Positions 10,820-20,656 of a stretch of DNA of 64,000 nucleotides are shown here, in pieces. Under the pieces are notes generated by a model. The model had not been told where the DNA came from, did not search any database, and was given only the letters and a program-made list of their open reading frames with translations. The translations under genes and the position numbers were made by a program. This DNA comes from Luteimonas suaedae. GTDB taxonomy: Bacteria; Pseudomonadota; Gammaproteobacteria; Xanthomonadales; Xanthomonadaceae. Positions within the stretch are counted from its first letter, which is position 1, and each line of letters starts with the position of its first letter. Location: contig NZ_VSSP01000008.1 in NCBI RefSeq assembly GCF_008312895.1, positions 62,001 to 126,000 of the forward strand. Reading direction: 5' to 3'.

Positions 10820-11250
10820 GTAGGAGCGCGCCGTGCGCGCGATACCGCGGGACATGCAGATCCGATATTGGCCCGGCCCCGGAACGCGTCGGCATCGCGC
10901 GCACGGCGCGCTCCTACACAGGGCAAGCGACCGCCGAATCGCGCGACGCGGCTTCGCGCACCAGCCCGCGCCTTCGTAGGAGCGCCCCATGGGCGCGAAG
11001 CCCGCACCCCCGCAGACGGTGCGAACCCGATTCGCCCGCGCATCCGACCGCGCCGGCACGGCGTGCTCCCACACCCGTGGCCGCACCCCGTAGGAGCGCG
11101 CCATGCGCGCGAAGCCCGCGCCCCCGCAAGTACGTCGAATCCGATTCGCGCACGCATCCACCCGCGCCGGCATCGCGGGCACGGCCCGCTCCCACACCCG
11201 AGGCCGTACTCCGTAGGAGCGCGCCATGCGCGCGAGGCCCGCGCCCCCGC
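10820..11250. repeat. Cluster of seven REP half-units downstream of secA
   Basis: REP units alternate in orientation: plus at 10820-10851, minus at 10891-10918, plus at 10976-11005, minus at 11054-11073, plus at 11090-11120, minus at 11168-11196 and plus at 11213-11245. Several end in GAAGCCCGC instead of GATGCCGCG, a sub-type confined to this cluster. No gene is seen in the 555 bp between secA and the Nudix gene. Confidence 0.85.
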
Positions 11251-11344
11251 AGGCACCTGAGGGTGGCTTTTGCAGTGTTCCCCGGCCGCACCCGGTACCT
11301 GGACGACACGCGTGCACGCGCCTGATCCGCCGGCGGGGCAGGGC

Positions 11345-12292
11345 GTGAGTGATCACGTCGTCGAAGTCGTCGCTGCCGCCATCACCGACCCCGGCGGCCG
11401 CGTACTGCTCGCGCGGCGGACCGAGGGCCGCGATCTCGCCGGCCTGTGGGAATTTCCCGGCGGCAAGCGCGAACCCGGCGAATCACCCGAGCAGGCGCTG
11501 GTGCGCGAGCTGCGCGAGGAGCTGGGGATCGAGATCACGGTCGGCGCCCCGTTGATCGCCGTCTCCCAGGCCTATCCGCACAAGCGCCTGCGCCTGGACG
11601 TCCGCCACGTCACCGCCTGGCGCGGCACGCCGCGCGGCCACGAGGGCCAGGCCTTGGCCTGGGTGCCGCAGCACAAGCTCGCCAGCTATGCCATGCCGCC
11701 GGCCGATCGGCCGGTGGTCGCGGCGCTCACCCGGCCCGATCGCTATCTCGTCACTCCAGGACCGGGCGCCGACGATCGCGCCTGGCTGCAGGCCATCGAA
11801 CACGCCCTGGCCTCCGGCATCCGCCGCATGCACCTGCGCCTGCCCGGCATCGAACGCAGTCGCCGCGAACGCCTGATCGCCGGCGCCGTGGAGCGCTGCC
11901 GCGCCGTTGGTGCCGAAGCGCTGGTCGGTGCCGATCCCGAGCTCGCCCGTGCTACCGGCGCCGGCCTGCATCTGCGCGCCGCGCAGCTGGCCGCCCTCGA
12001 CGAAAGGCCGCTCCCCGTGGACCGGCCGCTGGCGGCGTCCTGCCACGACCTGGACCAACTGCGCCACGCCGAGCGCCTCGGTTGCGACTTCGCCCTGCTC
12101 GGCCCGCTTGCGCCCACGCCGACCCATCCCGGCGAGCCCGGCCTCGGTTGGGCGCGATTCGCCGCCCTGCGCGAAACCGTCTCGCTGCCGATCTACGCCA
12201 TCGGCGGCCTCGGCCCCGACGATATCGCCGAGGCCCGCCGCCACGGCGCCCAGGGCGTCGCCGCCATTCGCGCCCTCTGGCCTGCGTCTTGA
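11345..12292 (+). CDS. Nudix hydrolase (MutT-like) fused to a ThiE-like domain
   Basis: The N-terminal half is a MutT-type Nudix domain with the box GGKREPGESPEQAL then VRELREELGI (about residues 39-62), expected to hydrolyse 8-oxo-dGTP and so prevent A:T to C:G transversions. The C-terminal half (about 150-315) resembles thiamine-phosphate synthase (GCDFALLGPLAPTPTHP, YAIGGLGPDDI), a fusion common in gammaproteobacteria. Whether the ThiE-like part is active is unknown. The GTG at 11345 is chosen because homology begins there (VSDHVVEVVAA). An upstream ATG at 11270 would add 25 REP-derived residues. Confidence 0.88.
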   Translation: MSDHVVEVVAAAITDPGGRVLLARRTEGRDLAGLWEFPGGKREPGESPEQALVRELREELGIEITVGAPLIAVSQAYPHKRLRLDVRHVTAWRGTPRGHEGQALAWVPQHKLASYAMPPADRPVVAALTRPDRYLVTPGPGADDRAWLQAIEHALASGIRRMHLRLPGIERSRRERLIAGAVERCRAVGAEALVGADPELARATGAGLHLRAAQLAALDERPLPVDRPLAASCHDLDQLRHAERLGCDFALLGPLAPTPTHPGEPGLGWARFAALRETVSLPIYAIGGLGPDDIAEARRHGAQGVAAIRALWPAS

Positions 12293-12314
12293 CCTCGCCA
12301 CGGTCCGCACCTCC

Positions 12315-12456
12315 GTAGGAGCGTGCCATGCGCGCGATGCCGCGGCCGTTTCGCCGCCCGCGAACTCCGGTGACCGGCGTGCCTGCCGGTCCGGAATCGC
12401 GGCATCCGCCGGATCCTGCCGGCACCCGCGGCATCGCGCGCTTGGCGCGCTCCTAC
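12315..12456. repeat. REP pair (BIME) upstream of the RAYT gene
   Basis: Plus REP at 12315-12345 and minus REP at 12426-12456 enclose a GC-rich module of about 80 bp. The whole 142-bp unit is almost identical to the one downstream of the RAYT (13057-13199). Confidence 0.9.
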
Positions 12457-12536
12457 GGCAGGGCAGGGCGTTCTCCGACAGGCCAGCGGAGGAATGTCGG
12501 ATTCCGCAGGGCGACGTCGTGTTCGACGATCTGCCC

Positions 12537-13022
12537 ATGCCTACCTCCTCTTCGCTCTCGCAAACCCCCCGTCGTGGTCATGCGGCACTTCGCACCGGCC
12601 GCATCTCCGCCCCCGGCCGGGCCTACCACCTGACCCTGACCACGCAGCAGCGAACCCCGCTGTTCCAGGAATTCGATGCCGCCTGCGCGGCGGCGGCCTG
12701 CCTCCACGATCCGGTCCTGACCAAGGGCGCGCGGATGCTGGCCTGGGTCGTCATGCCCGATCACGTCCATTGCCTGCTGCAACTGGACGGGCAACGCTCG
12801 CTGGGCGCCACGATCTCGACCTTGAAATCGGGCAGCGCACGCAGGATCAATCGCACCCTCGGCCGCACCGGCCCAGTCTGGAGCCGGGCCTACCACGACC
12901 ACGCCCTGCGCGGCGACGAGGACCTGCGCGCGACGGCGCGCTACATCGTCGCCAATCCGATCCGTGCCGGGCTGGCGCGCAAGGCCGGCGACTATCCCTT
13001 CTGGAACGCGATCTGGCTGTAG
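12537..13022 (+). CDS. REP-associated tyrosine transposase (RAYT, IS200/IS605-like Y1)
   Basis: A 161-aa single-strand transposase of the TnpA-REP type. The HUH pair is seen as H76 and H78 in MPDHVHCLLQL, and the nucleophile as Y136 in ARYIVANPIRAGL, which is the family signature. Family members cut and join REP hairpins, so this protein is the likely source of the REP pairs of the window. It is bounded by near-identical 142-143-bp BIMEs, which is the usual REPtron arrangement. All key residues are present, so the gene appears functional. The ATG at 12537 is the first good start. Confidence 0.95.
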   Translation: MPTSSSLSQTPRRGHAALRTGRISAPGRAYHLTLTTQQRTPLFQEFDAACAAAACLHDPVLTKGARMLAWVVMPDHVHCLLQLDGQRSLGATISTLKSGSARRINRTLGRTGPVWSRAYHDHALRGDEDLRATARYIVANPIRAGLARKAGDYPFWNAIWL

Positions 13023-13056
13023 CTCGCGATCGCCCCTCCCATGATCGCCCTCTCTC

Positions 13057-13199
13057 GTAGGAGCGCGCCATGCGCGCGATGCCGCGGCTGTTTCGCCGCC
13101 CGCGAATTCCGGTGACCGGCACGCCTGCCGGTCCGGAATCGCGGCATCCGCCGGATCTTGCCGGCACCCACGGCATCGCGCGCATGGCGCGCTCCTACG
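13057..13199. repeat. REP pair (BIME) downstream of the RAYT gene
   Basis: Plus REP at 13057-13087 and minus REP at 13171-13199. The internal module matches 12346-12425 with only scattered substitutions and in the same orientation. Confidence 0.9.
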
Positions 13200-13310
13200 A
13201 AGGCAGACGCTCCGCTCGCGCGACACCTGCGCGATCGCAACGCCGGTGCAATCCGGTCCGGTGCAATCCGGTATGAATCACGGGTCCCAGCATTGGTGGC
13301 ATGGCCGCGC

Positions 13311-13928
13311 TTACGCGTGCACGATGGCAAGCACGCGGTAGCGTCGATCCAGCGCTGCCACATGCTTGTCCAGCATCTCCAGCGGGCCGTCGTTGAAGAT
13401 GGCGTCGTCGGCCAGCGCCAGCCGTTCGCGCCGGGTCGCCTGCACCTCGATCATCCGCGTCGCCAGCGCGTCGTCGATGCCGTCGCGCCGCAACAGCCGT
13501 TCGTGCTGCATCTCCACCGGCACGTCCACCACCAGAATCCGCTGCAGCCAGGGATAGGCCGCTCGTCCACCGCTCTCGGCCAGCAGCGGAATCGCGGCGA
13601 TTGCATACGGCCCAGGCGCCGCCTCGCAGGTCGCGCGCAGGGCGGCTCGCACGAGCGGGTGCACGATCGCCTCCAGCCTGCGGCGCTCGGCGTCGTCCAT
13701 GAACACCCGGCGCCGCATCGCGGCGCGGTCGAGCGCGCCGCTCGCGTCGAGCACGTCCGGCCCGAACGCCGCCGCCACCTCCGCCAATCCCTCGCTGCCG
13801 ACGGCCACCGCCTCGCGCGCGGCGATGTCGGCATCCGCCACCGTCACCCCGCGCGCCTCGAAGCGCCGCGTGACCTCGCTCTTGCCGGAAGCCACGCCCC
13901 CCGTCAGCCCGATGATGTAATCGCTCAT
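13311..13928 (-). CDS. coaE: Dephospho-CoA kinase
   Basis: Last step of coenzyme A synthesis: ATP-dependent phosphorylation of the 3'-hydroxyl of dephospho-CoA in the cytoplasm. It has 205 aa, the usual length. It begins MSDYIIGLTGGVASGKSEV, where GGVASGKS (residues 10-17) is the P-loop. DADIAARE follows and the lid carries RRDGIDDALATRM. It lies downstream of pilD in the same direction, the standard order in this family. The two are separated by a REP pair, so co-transcription is possible but interrupted by hairpins. Confidence 0.96.
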   Translation of the reverse strand: MSDYIIGLTGGVASGKSEVTRRFEARGVTVADADIAAREAVAVGSEGLAEVAAAFGPDVLDASGALDRAAMRRRVFMDDAERRRLEAIVHPLVRAALRATCEAAPGPYAIAAIPLLAESGGRAAYPWLQRILVVDVPVEMQHERLLRRDGIDDALATRMIEVQATRRERLALADDAIFNDGPLEMLDKHVAALDRRYRVLAIVHA

Positions 13929-14009
13929 GGCCCTTTGTAACCGGCATCGCCGCGCGACGGAAGGCGGTGCACCCTCTTGCACGTGATAATCGGCGCGGTA
14001 CGTCCCGCC

Positions 14010-14153
14010 GTCGGAGCGCGCCATGCGCGCGATGCCGCGGGTGCCGGCCGGATCCGATGGATGCCGCGATCTCGGACCGGCAGGCGCGCGCCGGTCACCG
14101 GAGTTCGCGGGCGGCGCCATGCCCGCGGCATCGCGCGCATGGCGCGCTCCTAC
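14010..14153. repeat. REP pair (BIME) between pilD and coaE
   Basis: Plus REP at 14010-14041 (TCGGAG variant) and minus REP at 14122-14153. The minus REP overlaps the pilD stop codon (14150-14152). The internal module appears inverted relative to those flanking the RAYT. Confidence 0.88.
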
Positions 14154-15016
14154 AGCGACAGCCCGCTGTAACGCAGGTACAGCGCCATCAGGTCGCCGCC
14201 CCACATGAAGACCACCCAGCCGGCGATCGCCAGGAACGGCCCGAACGGGATCGGCGTGGCGCGGTCGCGGCCCTTCATCGCCAGCCAGATCGAGCCGAGG
14301 ATCGCGCCGCTGACTGCCGACAGCAGGATGATCGGCAGGATTCCAGTCAGCCCACACCAGGCCCCCAGCGCCGCCAGCAGCTTGAAATCGCCGTGGCCCA
14401 TGCCTTCCTTGCCGGTGAGCTGTTTGAACAGCCACCACACCGACCACAGGCTCACGTAGCCGGCCACCGCACCCAGCAGCGCCGGCTTGGCCGGCATGTA
14501 CAGATTGTCGGCCGCGGCGATCAGGCCCAGCCACATGAGCGGCAGCGTCAACTGATCCGGCAGCAGATGAGTCCGCAGGTCGATGCCCGACAGCGCGATC
14601 AAAAAGCACGTCAGCACGATCGCCCCGAATCCCTGCCAGCCGAACCCGAACCGCCACACGCAGGCCACCACCAGCAGCATCGTCAGCAGCTCGACCAGCG
14701 GGTACTGGATCGAGATCGGCGCCTTGCAATGGCGGCACTTGCCGCGCAGCGCCAGCCAGCTGAACACCGGGATGTTCTCGTACCAGGACAGCTGGTGGCC
14801 GCAGTGCGGGCAGTGCGAGCGCTCCACCACGATCCCCGGCGGCGGCGGATCGTACAGCTCGGGCTCCTCCAGGATCTCGCGCGAGTCGCGCTTCCACTCC
14901 CACTCCAGCCGCTTGGGCAGGCGCAGGATCACCACGTTGAGGAAGCTGCCCACCAGCAGCCCGAGTCCGGCCGCGGCCGGAAAACCGAGGCCGGGGTGCT
15001 GGTCGAGAAATGCCAT
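14150..15016 (-). CDS. pilD: Prepilin leader peptidase / N-methyltransferase
   Basis: Bifunctional inner-membrane aspartic protease that removes prepilin leaders and N-methylates the new Phe1. Of 288 aa, the cytoplasmic zinc loop has C69, C72, C94 and C97 (HCPHC and KCRHC). Catalytic aspartates are visible in SGIDLRTHLLPDQL and in the GHGDFK motif. About eight membrane segments follow. It processes the two prepilins in this window (33069 and 33596). Its stop codon TAG is the first part of a REP element, so the last residues (SGLSL) may be trimmed or altered relative to the ancestor. Confidence 0.97.
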   Translation of the reverse strand: MAFLDQHPGLGFPAAAGLGLLVGSFLNVVILRLPKRLEWEWKRDSREILEEPELYDPPPPGIVVERSHCPHCGHQLSWYENIPVFSWLALRGKCRHCKAPISIQYPLVELLTMLLVVACVWRFGFGWQGFGAIVLTCFLIALSGIDLRTHLLPDQLTLPLMWLGLIAAADNLYMPAKPALLGAVAGYVSLWSVWWLFKQLTGKEGMGHGDFKLLAALGAWCGLTGILPIILLSAVSGAILGSIWLAMKGRDRATPIPFGPFLAIAGWVVFMWGGDLMALYLRYSGLSL

Positions 15017-15033
15017 CTAGCGGATCTGTCCCG

Positions 15034-16311
15034 TCAAACCACGGCGGCGAGCTTGAAGATCGGCAGGTACATGCCGATCACCATCGCACCCACGAGAATA
15101 CCGATGAAGATCATGACCATCGGCTCGATCAGGCTCGACAGCGCATCCACTGCATTGTTCACCTCTTCCTCGTAGAACTCGGCGACCTTGAACAGCATCG
15201 CGTCCAACGCGCCGGCCTCTTCGCCGATCGCGGTCATCTGGATCACCATGTGCGGGAACAGGTTCACCTGCTTCATCGCCATGTTCATCTGATAGCCCAC
15301 GGAGACGTCGTCGCGGATGCGCAGGGTGGCCTTTTCGTAGACGGAGTTGCCGGTGGCACCCGCGACCGATTCCAGCGCCTCGACCAGCGGCACGCCGGCC
15401 TTGAAGGTGGTGGCGAGGGTGCGTGCGAAGCGTGCGATCGCCGAGTTGTGCAGGATGACACCGAGTACCGGGATCTTGAGCAACATTCGGTCGACAAAGT
15501 GCTGCAGCGGAAGCGAGCGCTTGTACATGAAGATAAAGCCGAAGATCGCAACCACGGCGATCAACAGCAGTATCCACCAGTAGGACACCATGAAGCGGCT
15601 GGCGGCAACGATCAACTGGGTGAATGCCGGTAGGTCGGCGCCGAACCCGACGAAGACCTGCTCGAACTGCGGCACCACGAAGATCAGCAGGACCGCGCTG
15701 ACCAGGATCGCCACCGCGATCACCACGGCCGGATAGAACATAGCCTTCTTGATCTTGCCTTTCAGGCTTTCGATGTTCTCCTTATATGTAGCGATGGTGT
15801 CGAGCACCGTCTCCAGCACACCCGCCGCCTCGCCAACCTTCACCAGATTGCGGGTCAGCTCGTCGAACTGGACAGGAAACTGGCCCAGCGCTTCGGCGAA
15901 GGAGGTGCCGTTCTCGATGTCGGTGCGGATGGCATTGACCATCGACGCCATCTTCGGGTTCTTGTGTCCGTTGCCGATGATTTCCAGCGCCTGCACAATC
16001 GGCACGCCGGACTTGATCATGGTGGCGATCTGACGGCTGAAGACCGCGATCTCCTTCGGCGTGATCTTGCGCCCGGCGCTGCCGAACAGCGGCTTGGATT
16101 TGGTCTTGACCAAGGTGGGGTTGATGCCCTGCTTGCGCAGCTCGGCGCGCAGCATGTTGGCGTTCTTCGCCGGCTGCTCGCCCTTCATCTTGGTGCCGCG
16201 CTTGTCGGTACCCTCCCAAACGAAGGTGTCGAGGGTCACGCCCTGGCGCGCGTTGGCGGGCTTGGCCCCCTTGCGCGCGGCAGTCTTGGCGGCGGTACGA
16301 GTCACGGCCAT
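15034..16311 (-). CDS. pilC: Type IV pilus inner-membrane platform protein PilC
   Basis: Polytopic platform protein on which pilin subunits are added, driven by PilB. The start at 16311 (MAVTRTAAKTAARKG) has GGAG upstream on the minus strand and gives 425 aa, which is typical. Two GspF/PilC repeats are visible (about residues 95-220 and 300-420), with ITPKEIAVFSRQIATM at the start of the first and three hydrophobic segments, the longest around FMVSYWWILLLIAVVAIFGF. It ends 17 bp before pilD, suggesting one transcript. The in-frame ATG at 16425 lies too far upstream to be needed. Confidence 0.97.
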   Translation of the reverse strand: MAVTRTAAKTAARKGAKPANARQGVTLDTFVWEGTDKRGTKMKGEQPAKNANMLRAELRKQGINPTLVKTKSKPLFGSAGRKITPKEIAVFSRQIATMIKSGVPIVQALEIIGNGHKNPKMASMVNAIRTDIENGTSFAEALGQFPVQFDELTRNLVKVGEAAGVLETVLDTIATYKENIESLKGKIKKAMFYPAVVIAVAILVSAVLLIFVVPQFEQVFVGFGADLPAFTQLIVAASRFMVSYWWILLLIAVVAIFGFIFMYKRSLPLQHFVDRMLLKIPVLGVILHNSAIARFARTLATTFKAGVPLVEALESVAGATGNSVYEKATLRIRDDVSVGYQMNMAMKQVNLFPHMVIQMTAIGEEAGALDAMLFKVAEFYEEEVNNAVDALSSLIEPMVMIFIGILVGAMVIGMYLPIFKLAAVV

Positions 16312-16442
16312 CTCTGAGCTCCCCTGGCCCGGCCTCCCCGGGCCGGTGATGATCCCGCATGGTAGCCGGTTGCGGGCGAATGTGAAATTTGCGTTTGTGA
16401 CGGCCGGCAGGGTTTGAGCCTCCACTCCCGGTTGCCCCCTCC

Positions 16443-16470
16443 GTAGGAGCGCCCCATGGGCGCGATGCCG
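16443..16470 (+). repeat. Single REP half-unit between pilB and pilC
   Basis: GTAGGAGCGCCCCATGGG and on, the variant with a CCCCATGGGG core. No inverted partner is nearby. Confidence 0.75.
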
Positions 16471-16500
16471 GCGCGGCTGGCATCCAAATTGGAGGCTGGG

Positions 16501-16521
16501 ACCCCCGGTGCCGGGGGTTTT
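16501..16521. terminator. GC-rich hairpin after pilB
   Basis: ACCCCC, a GGTGCC loop and GGGGGT followed by TTT on the plus strand. On the minus strand, the direction of pilB, the stem is followed by CCCAG rather than a T-run. It would slow rather than terminate transcription toward pilC. Confidence 0.4.
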
Positions 16522-16536
16522 GAGGATGCGGGCAGG

Positions 16537-18258
<1,722 letters not shown>

Positions 18259-18267
18259 CGGTCAGGT

Positions 18268-18291
18268 TCTCCCTAAAGTCGCCCGACTTTA
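18268..18291 (-). promoter_or_regulatory. Hairpin abutting the pilB ribosome-binding site
   Basis: On the minus strand TAAAGTCGGGCGACTTTA (18291-18274) is a perfect 7-bp stem with a GGGC loop. Its last base begins the ribosome-binding site AGGGAGA (18274-18268). The hairpin could modulate translation or protect the 5' end of the pilB message. Confidence 0.4.
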
Positions 18292-18355
18292 CCGCAACAA
18301 CGCCAGATCCACGTTGAATAGGCCAGACCGTGACCCGTAGACACTCTGTTCGATG

Positions 18356-19365
18356 TCAAGCCTCCTTGGGGGTGAGATAGAGCTTGGCGCCGTCATAGAC
18401 GTCCGGATAGCGGACAAGGGCCCAGGCGGCGGTCAGCAGCTTGCGCATGACCGCGACGTTGGCTTGCATCTTTTGCTTGCCGCGCGCGAGCAGGCGCTGT
18501 TTGAAGGCCTTGGCATGGGGATCGTGCTGGACTGCGGCCAGCGCGGGCAGGAACAGGGCCCGGCGCAGGTACTTGTTGCCGTGTTTGGAGATGCGCGGCG
18601 CCTGGAGCACGCTGGTGCCGGATTGATGGAGGCGGACATCCAGGCCGGCATGGCAGACACAGGCCCGGCTGCTCAGGTCGCCGGGCAGCACGGCCAGTTC
18701 GCTGAGCAGGGCCGCGGCGCTGATGTCGGCGACCCCGACGATGGTGGTCAGGCCCGGAAGGCGGCGTGGAGCTCGGCATCGGTCTGGATCAGCGCGAGGG
18801 CCTGCTGGCGGATCCGGGCGATCCGCTGCTCGAGGCTGGCCAGGGCGCGCTGGAGGTCCTGGCGCAGCGCCTTGGGGCTGGCCTGGGTGCTGGTCAGGGC
18901 ATGCAGCCGGTTCTTGGCGGCGGTGCCATCCTCGGTGAGCTGGGTCAGGTAGCGGCCGTAGTGGCGTAGTTCCAGCCGTACCCGTGCCGGCGGCGTCCAC
19001 GGCGTAAACGGCATGCGCTGAAGGAACTGCAGCAACATGGCCGCATCCAGGCGGTCGGTCTTGTTGCGCCGCTGCAGGGCCTTGGCGAAGTTGTGGGCGG
19101 CCTTGGGGTTGACGACCATGACCTCGGCGCCGAGCTCAACGGCGAGCAGGGCCAGGTCCAGGTAGTAGATTCCGGTGGCTTCGACCAGCACGCGCAGCGG
19201 ACGGCCGCAGCGCAGGCGCGCGGTGAGGAAGGTGCGCAGTTCGTCGGGATCGTTGCGGACCTCGCCCTGCTCGGACTGCGCTGCGCACGCGAAGGCAAAG
19301 GCAAAGGCATGTTTGCCGGCGCCGATATCGAACGCCAGCTCGGCCGGAATGGCACGTTGCGCCAT
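18356..19365 (-). pseudogene. IS110-family transposase, frameshifted
   Basis: N-terminal part (19365-18748): DEDD/RuvC-like domain starting MAQRAIPAELAFDIGAGKH, with LVEATGIYY and KTDRLDAAMLL, typical of IS110. The C-terminal part continues in another frame (LTTIVGVADISAAALLSELA, then HGNKYLRRALF), the Transposase_20 domain. The N-terminal frame stops at a TGA (18748-18750) exactly where the second must begin. One extra base would restore a transposase of about 335 aa. No slippery heptamer is evident, so a deletion or sequencing error is more likely than programmed shifting. Confidence 0.85.
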
Positions 19366-19399
19366 GGGCTTGCACTCCTGAAATCGTGGGCTAGGATCG

Positions 19400-19505
19400 G
19401 TTCCCAGGCTCCCCGACCCCGCACTGATCGCGGCGTACCCTTGTCACGCTGGCTCAACGGCCCGGGACACTCTTCGTGCTCTGCGAATGGGGCGGGGAGC
19501 CGCTC
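19400..19505 (-). ncRNA. Candidate bridge-RNA region of the IS110 element
   Basis: IS110-group elements are known to encode a structured bridge RNA in the non-coding end next to the transposase start. Here GGCTCCCCG (19407-19415) and CGGGGAGCC (19493-19501) form a 9-bp long-range stem. Three more G-C pairs extend it inward after one mismatch, and it encloses 77 nt. No loop-target match was tested, so this is a positional and structural guess. Confidence 0.25.
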
Positions 19506-19597
19506 TACGGACGAGGTCAGACCAACTGCCTCAAGGAGCGAACGGCTTCCCCGGAAACCGGTGGTCGGTATAGCCAATCTGGGAACCGAAGCCAACG

Positions 19598-19628
19598 TAC
19601 AAGGAGCGCGCCATGCGCGCGATACCGG
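19598..19628 (+). repeat. Single REP half-unit before the glycan cluster
   Basis: A degenerate plus REP beginning TACAAGGAGCGCGCCATGCG. No partner within 200 bp. The 421 bp between the transposase and the first glycan gene hold this unit, the putative bridge RNA region and no further gene. Confidence 0.7.
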
Positions 19629-19786
19629 CGTCCGACCCGGCGCCCGAAACTTCCAGCGCCACCACGGCCGGAACCGTGCCCCACGTCAACACGCGATCGG
19701 GCACCGGTTCCCGTTCCTTTCGACCCTGGCATCGAAGCTTCCCCGCCCAAGCCCCTTCCGGCTACCCTGTGCGCCAGGGGAGTCCT

Positions 19787-20656
19787 ATGCACATATCCGT
19801 CATCCTGCCTGCCAAGAACGAGGCCGAAGGCCTGCGCCGCACGTTGCCCAGCCTACGCGCGCTGGTGCCCGAGGCGGAAATCATCGTCGTTGACGACGGC
19901 TCCACCGACGCCACCGCGGAAGTGGCCAAGGAACTGGGCGCCAAGGTGCTGTCCTCACCGTACTCCATGGGTAACGGTGCGGCCATCAAGCGCGGCGCCC
20001 GCGCCGCCAGCGGCGACATCCTGATCTTCATGGACGCCGACGGCCAACATGACCCGGCCAGCATCCCACGCCTGCTGGCGCGACTGGAGCAGGGCTACGA
20101 CATGGTGGTCGGCGCCCGCGACTGGAACGGCCACGCCGGTGTGAGCCGTGGAGTGGCCAATGCCTTTTACAATTGGCTGGCCAGCCGGATGACGGGGTTT
20201 GATGTGAAGGACTTGACATCCGGCTTCCGTGCAGTGCGGGCATCCAAATTTCGAGAGTTCCTGCACCTGTTGCCCAACGGATTTTCCTACCCCACCACCA
20301 GCACCATGGCCTTCTTCCGCAGCGCCTATGGCGTGATTTTCGAGCCTATCCCGGTGGCCAAGCGTATCGGTAGGAGCCACATCAAGCCCATACGCGATGG
20401 CATACGCTTCCTGCTGATAATTTTCAAGATTGCCACGCTGTATTCGCCACTGAAGCTGTTCGTTCCGGTGGCTGCCGGCTTTTTCCTAACGGGGTTGGGC
20501 TATTACGCTTGGACGTTTGTTACGATGGGGCGCCTCACCAACATGAGCACCTTGTTGTTCAGCGCGACGGTGATCGTGTTCCTGATTGGCTTGGTGTCGG
20601 AGCAGATTACCGGCCTGACATACTTGGCAGCACGCAGGGAGCGCGAACGGGAGTGA
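19787..20656 (+). CDS. GT2 family glycosyltransferase, polyprenyl-phosphate-sugar synthase type
   Basis: A 289-aa GT2 enzyme. The GT-A domain starts MHISVILPAKNEAEGL, with VVDDGSTDAT and the metal-binding DADGQHD. Two C-terminal membrane helices (about residues 220-240 and 255-277) match DPM1/GtrB-like enzymes that put a sugar on undecaprenyl phosphate at the inner face of the membrane. AGGGGAG at 19776-19782 supports this start. It is the first gene of a ten-gene cluster. A polyprenyl-phosphate-sugar product would fit the GT-C enzyme at 31092. The sugar cannot be inferred. Confidence 0.85.
   Translation: MHISVILPAKNEAEGLRRTLPSLRALVPEAEIIVVDDGSTDATAEVAKELGAKVLSSPYSMGNGAAIKRGARAASGDILIFMDADGQHDPASIPRLLARLEQGYDMVVGARDWNGHAGVSRGVANAFYNWLASRMTGFDVKDLTSGFRAVRASKFREFLHLLPNGFSYPTTSTMAFFRSAYGVIFEPIPVAKRIGRSHIKPIRDGIRFLLIIFKIATLYSPLKLFVPVAAGFFLTGLGYYAWTFVTMGRLTNMSTLLFSATVIVFLIGLVSEQITGLTYLAARRERERE

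Larger units (their letters stand above)
18340..19510 (-). mobile_element. IS110-family insertion sequence (boundaries approximate)
   Basis: Consists of the frameshifted transposase plus about 150 nt of structured non-coding DNA before its start. IS110 elements lack clear terminal inverted repeats, so the ends cannot be fixed by inspection. The element lies between pilB and the glycan cluster. Confidence 0.5.

Noticed and set aside
10820-11250. CRISPR-like array appearance downstream of secA
   Set aside because: Repeats alternate in orientation, spacing is irregular and they match dispersed REP units; no cas genes.
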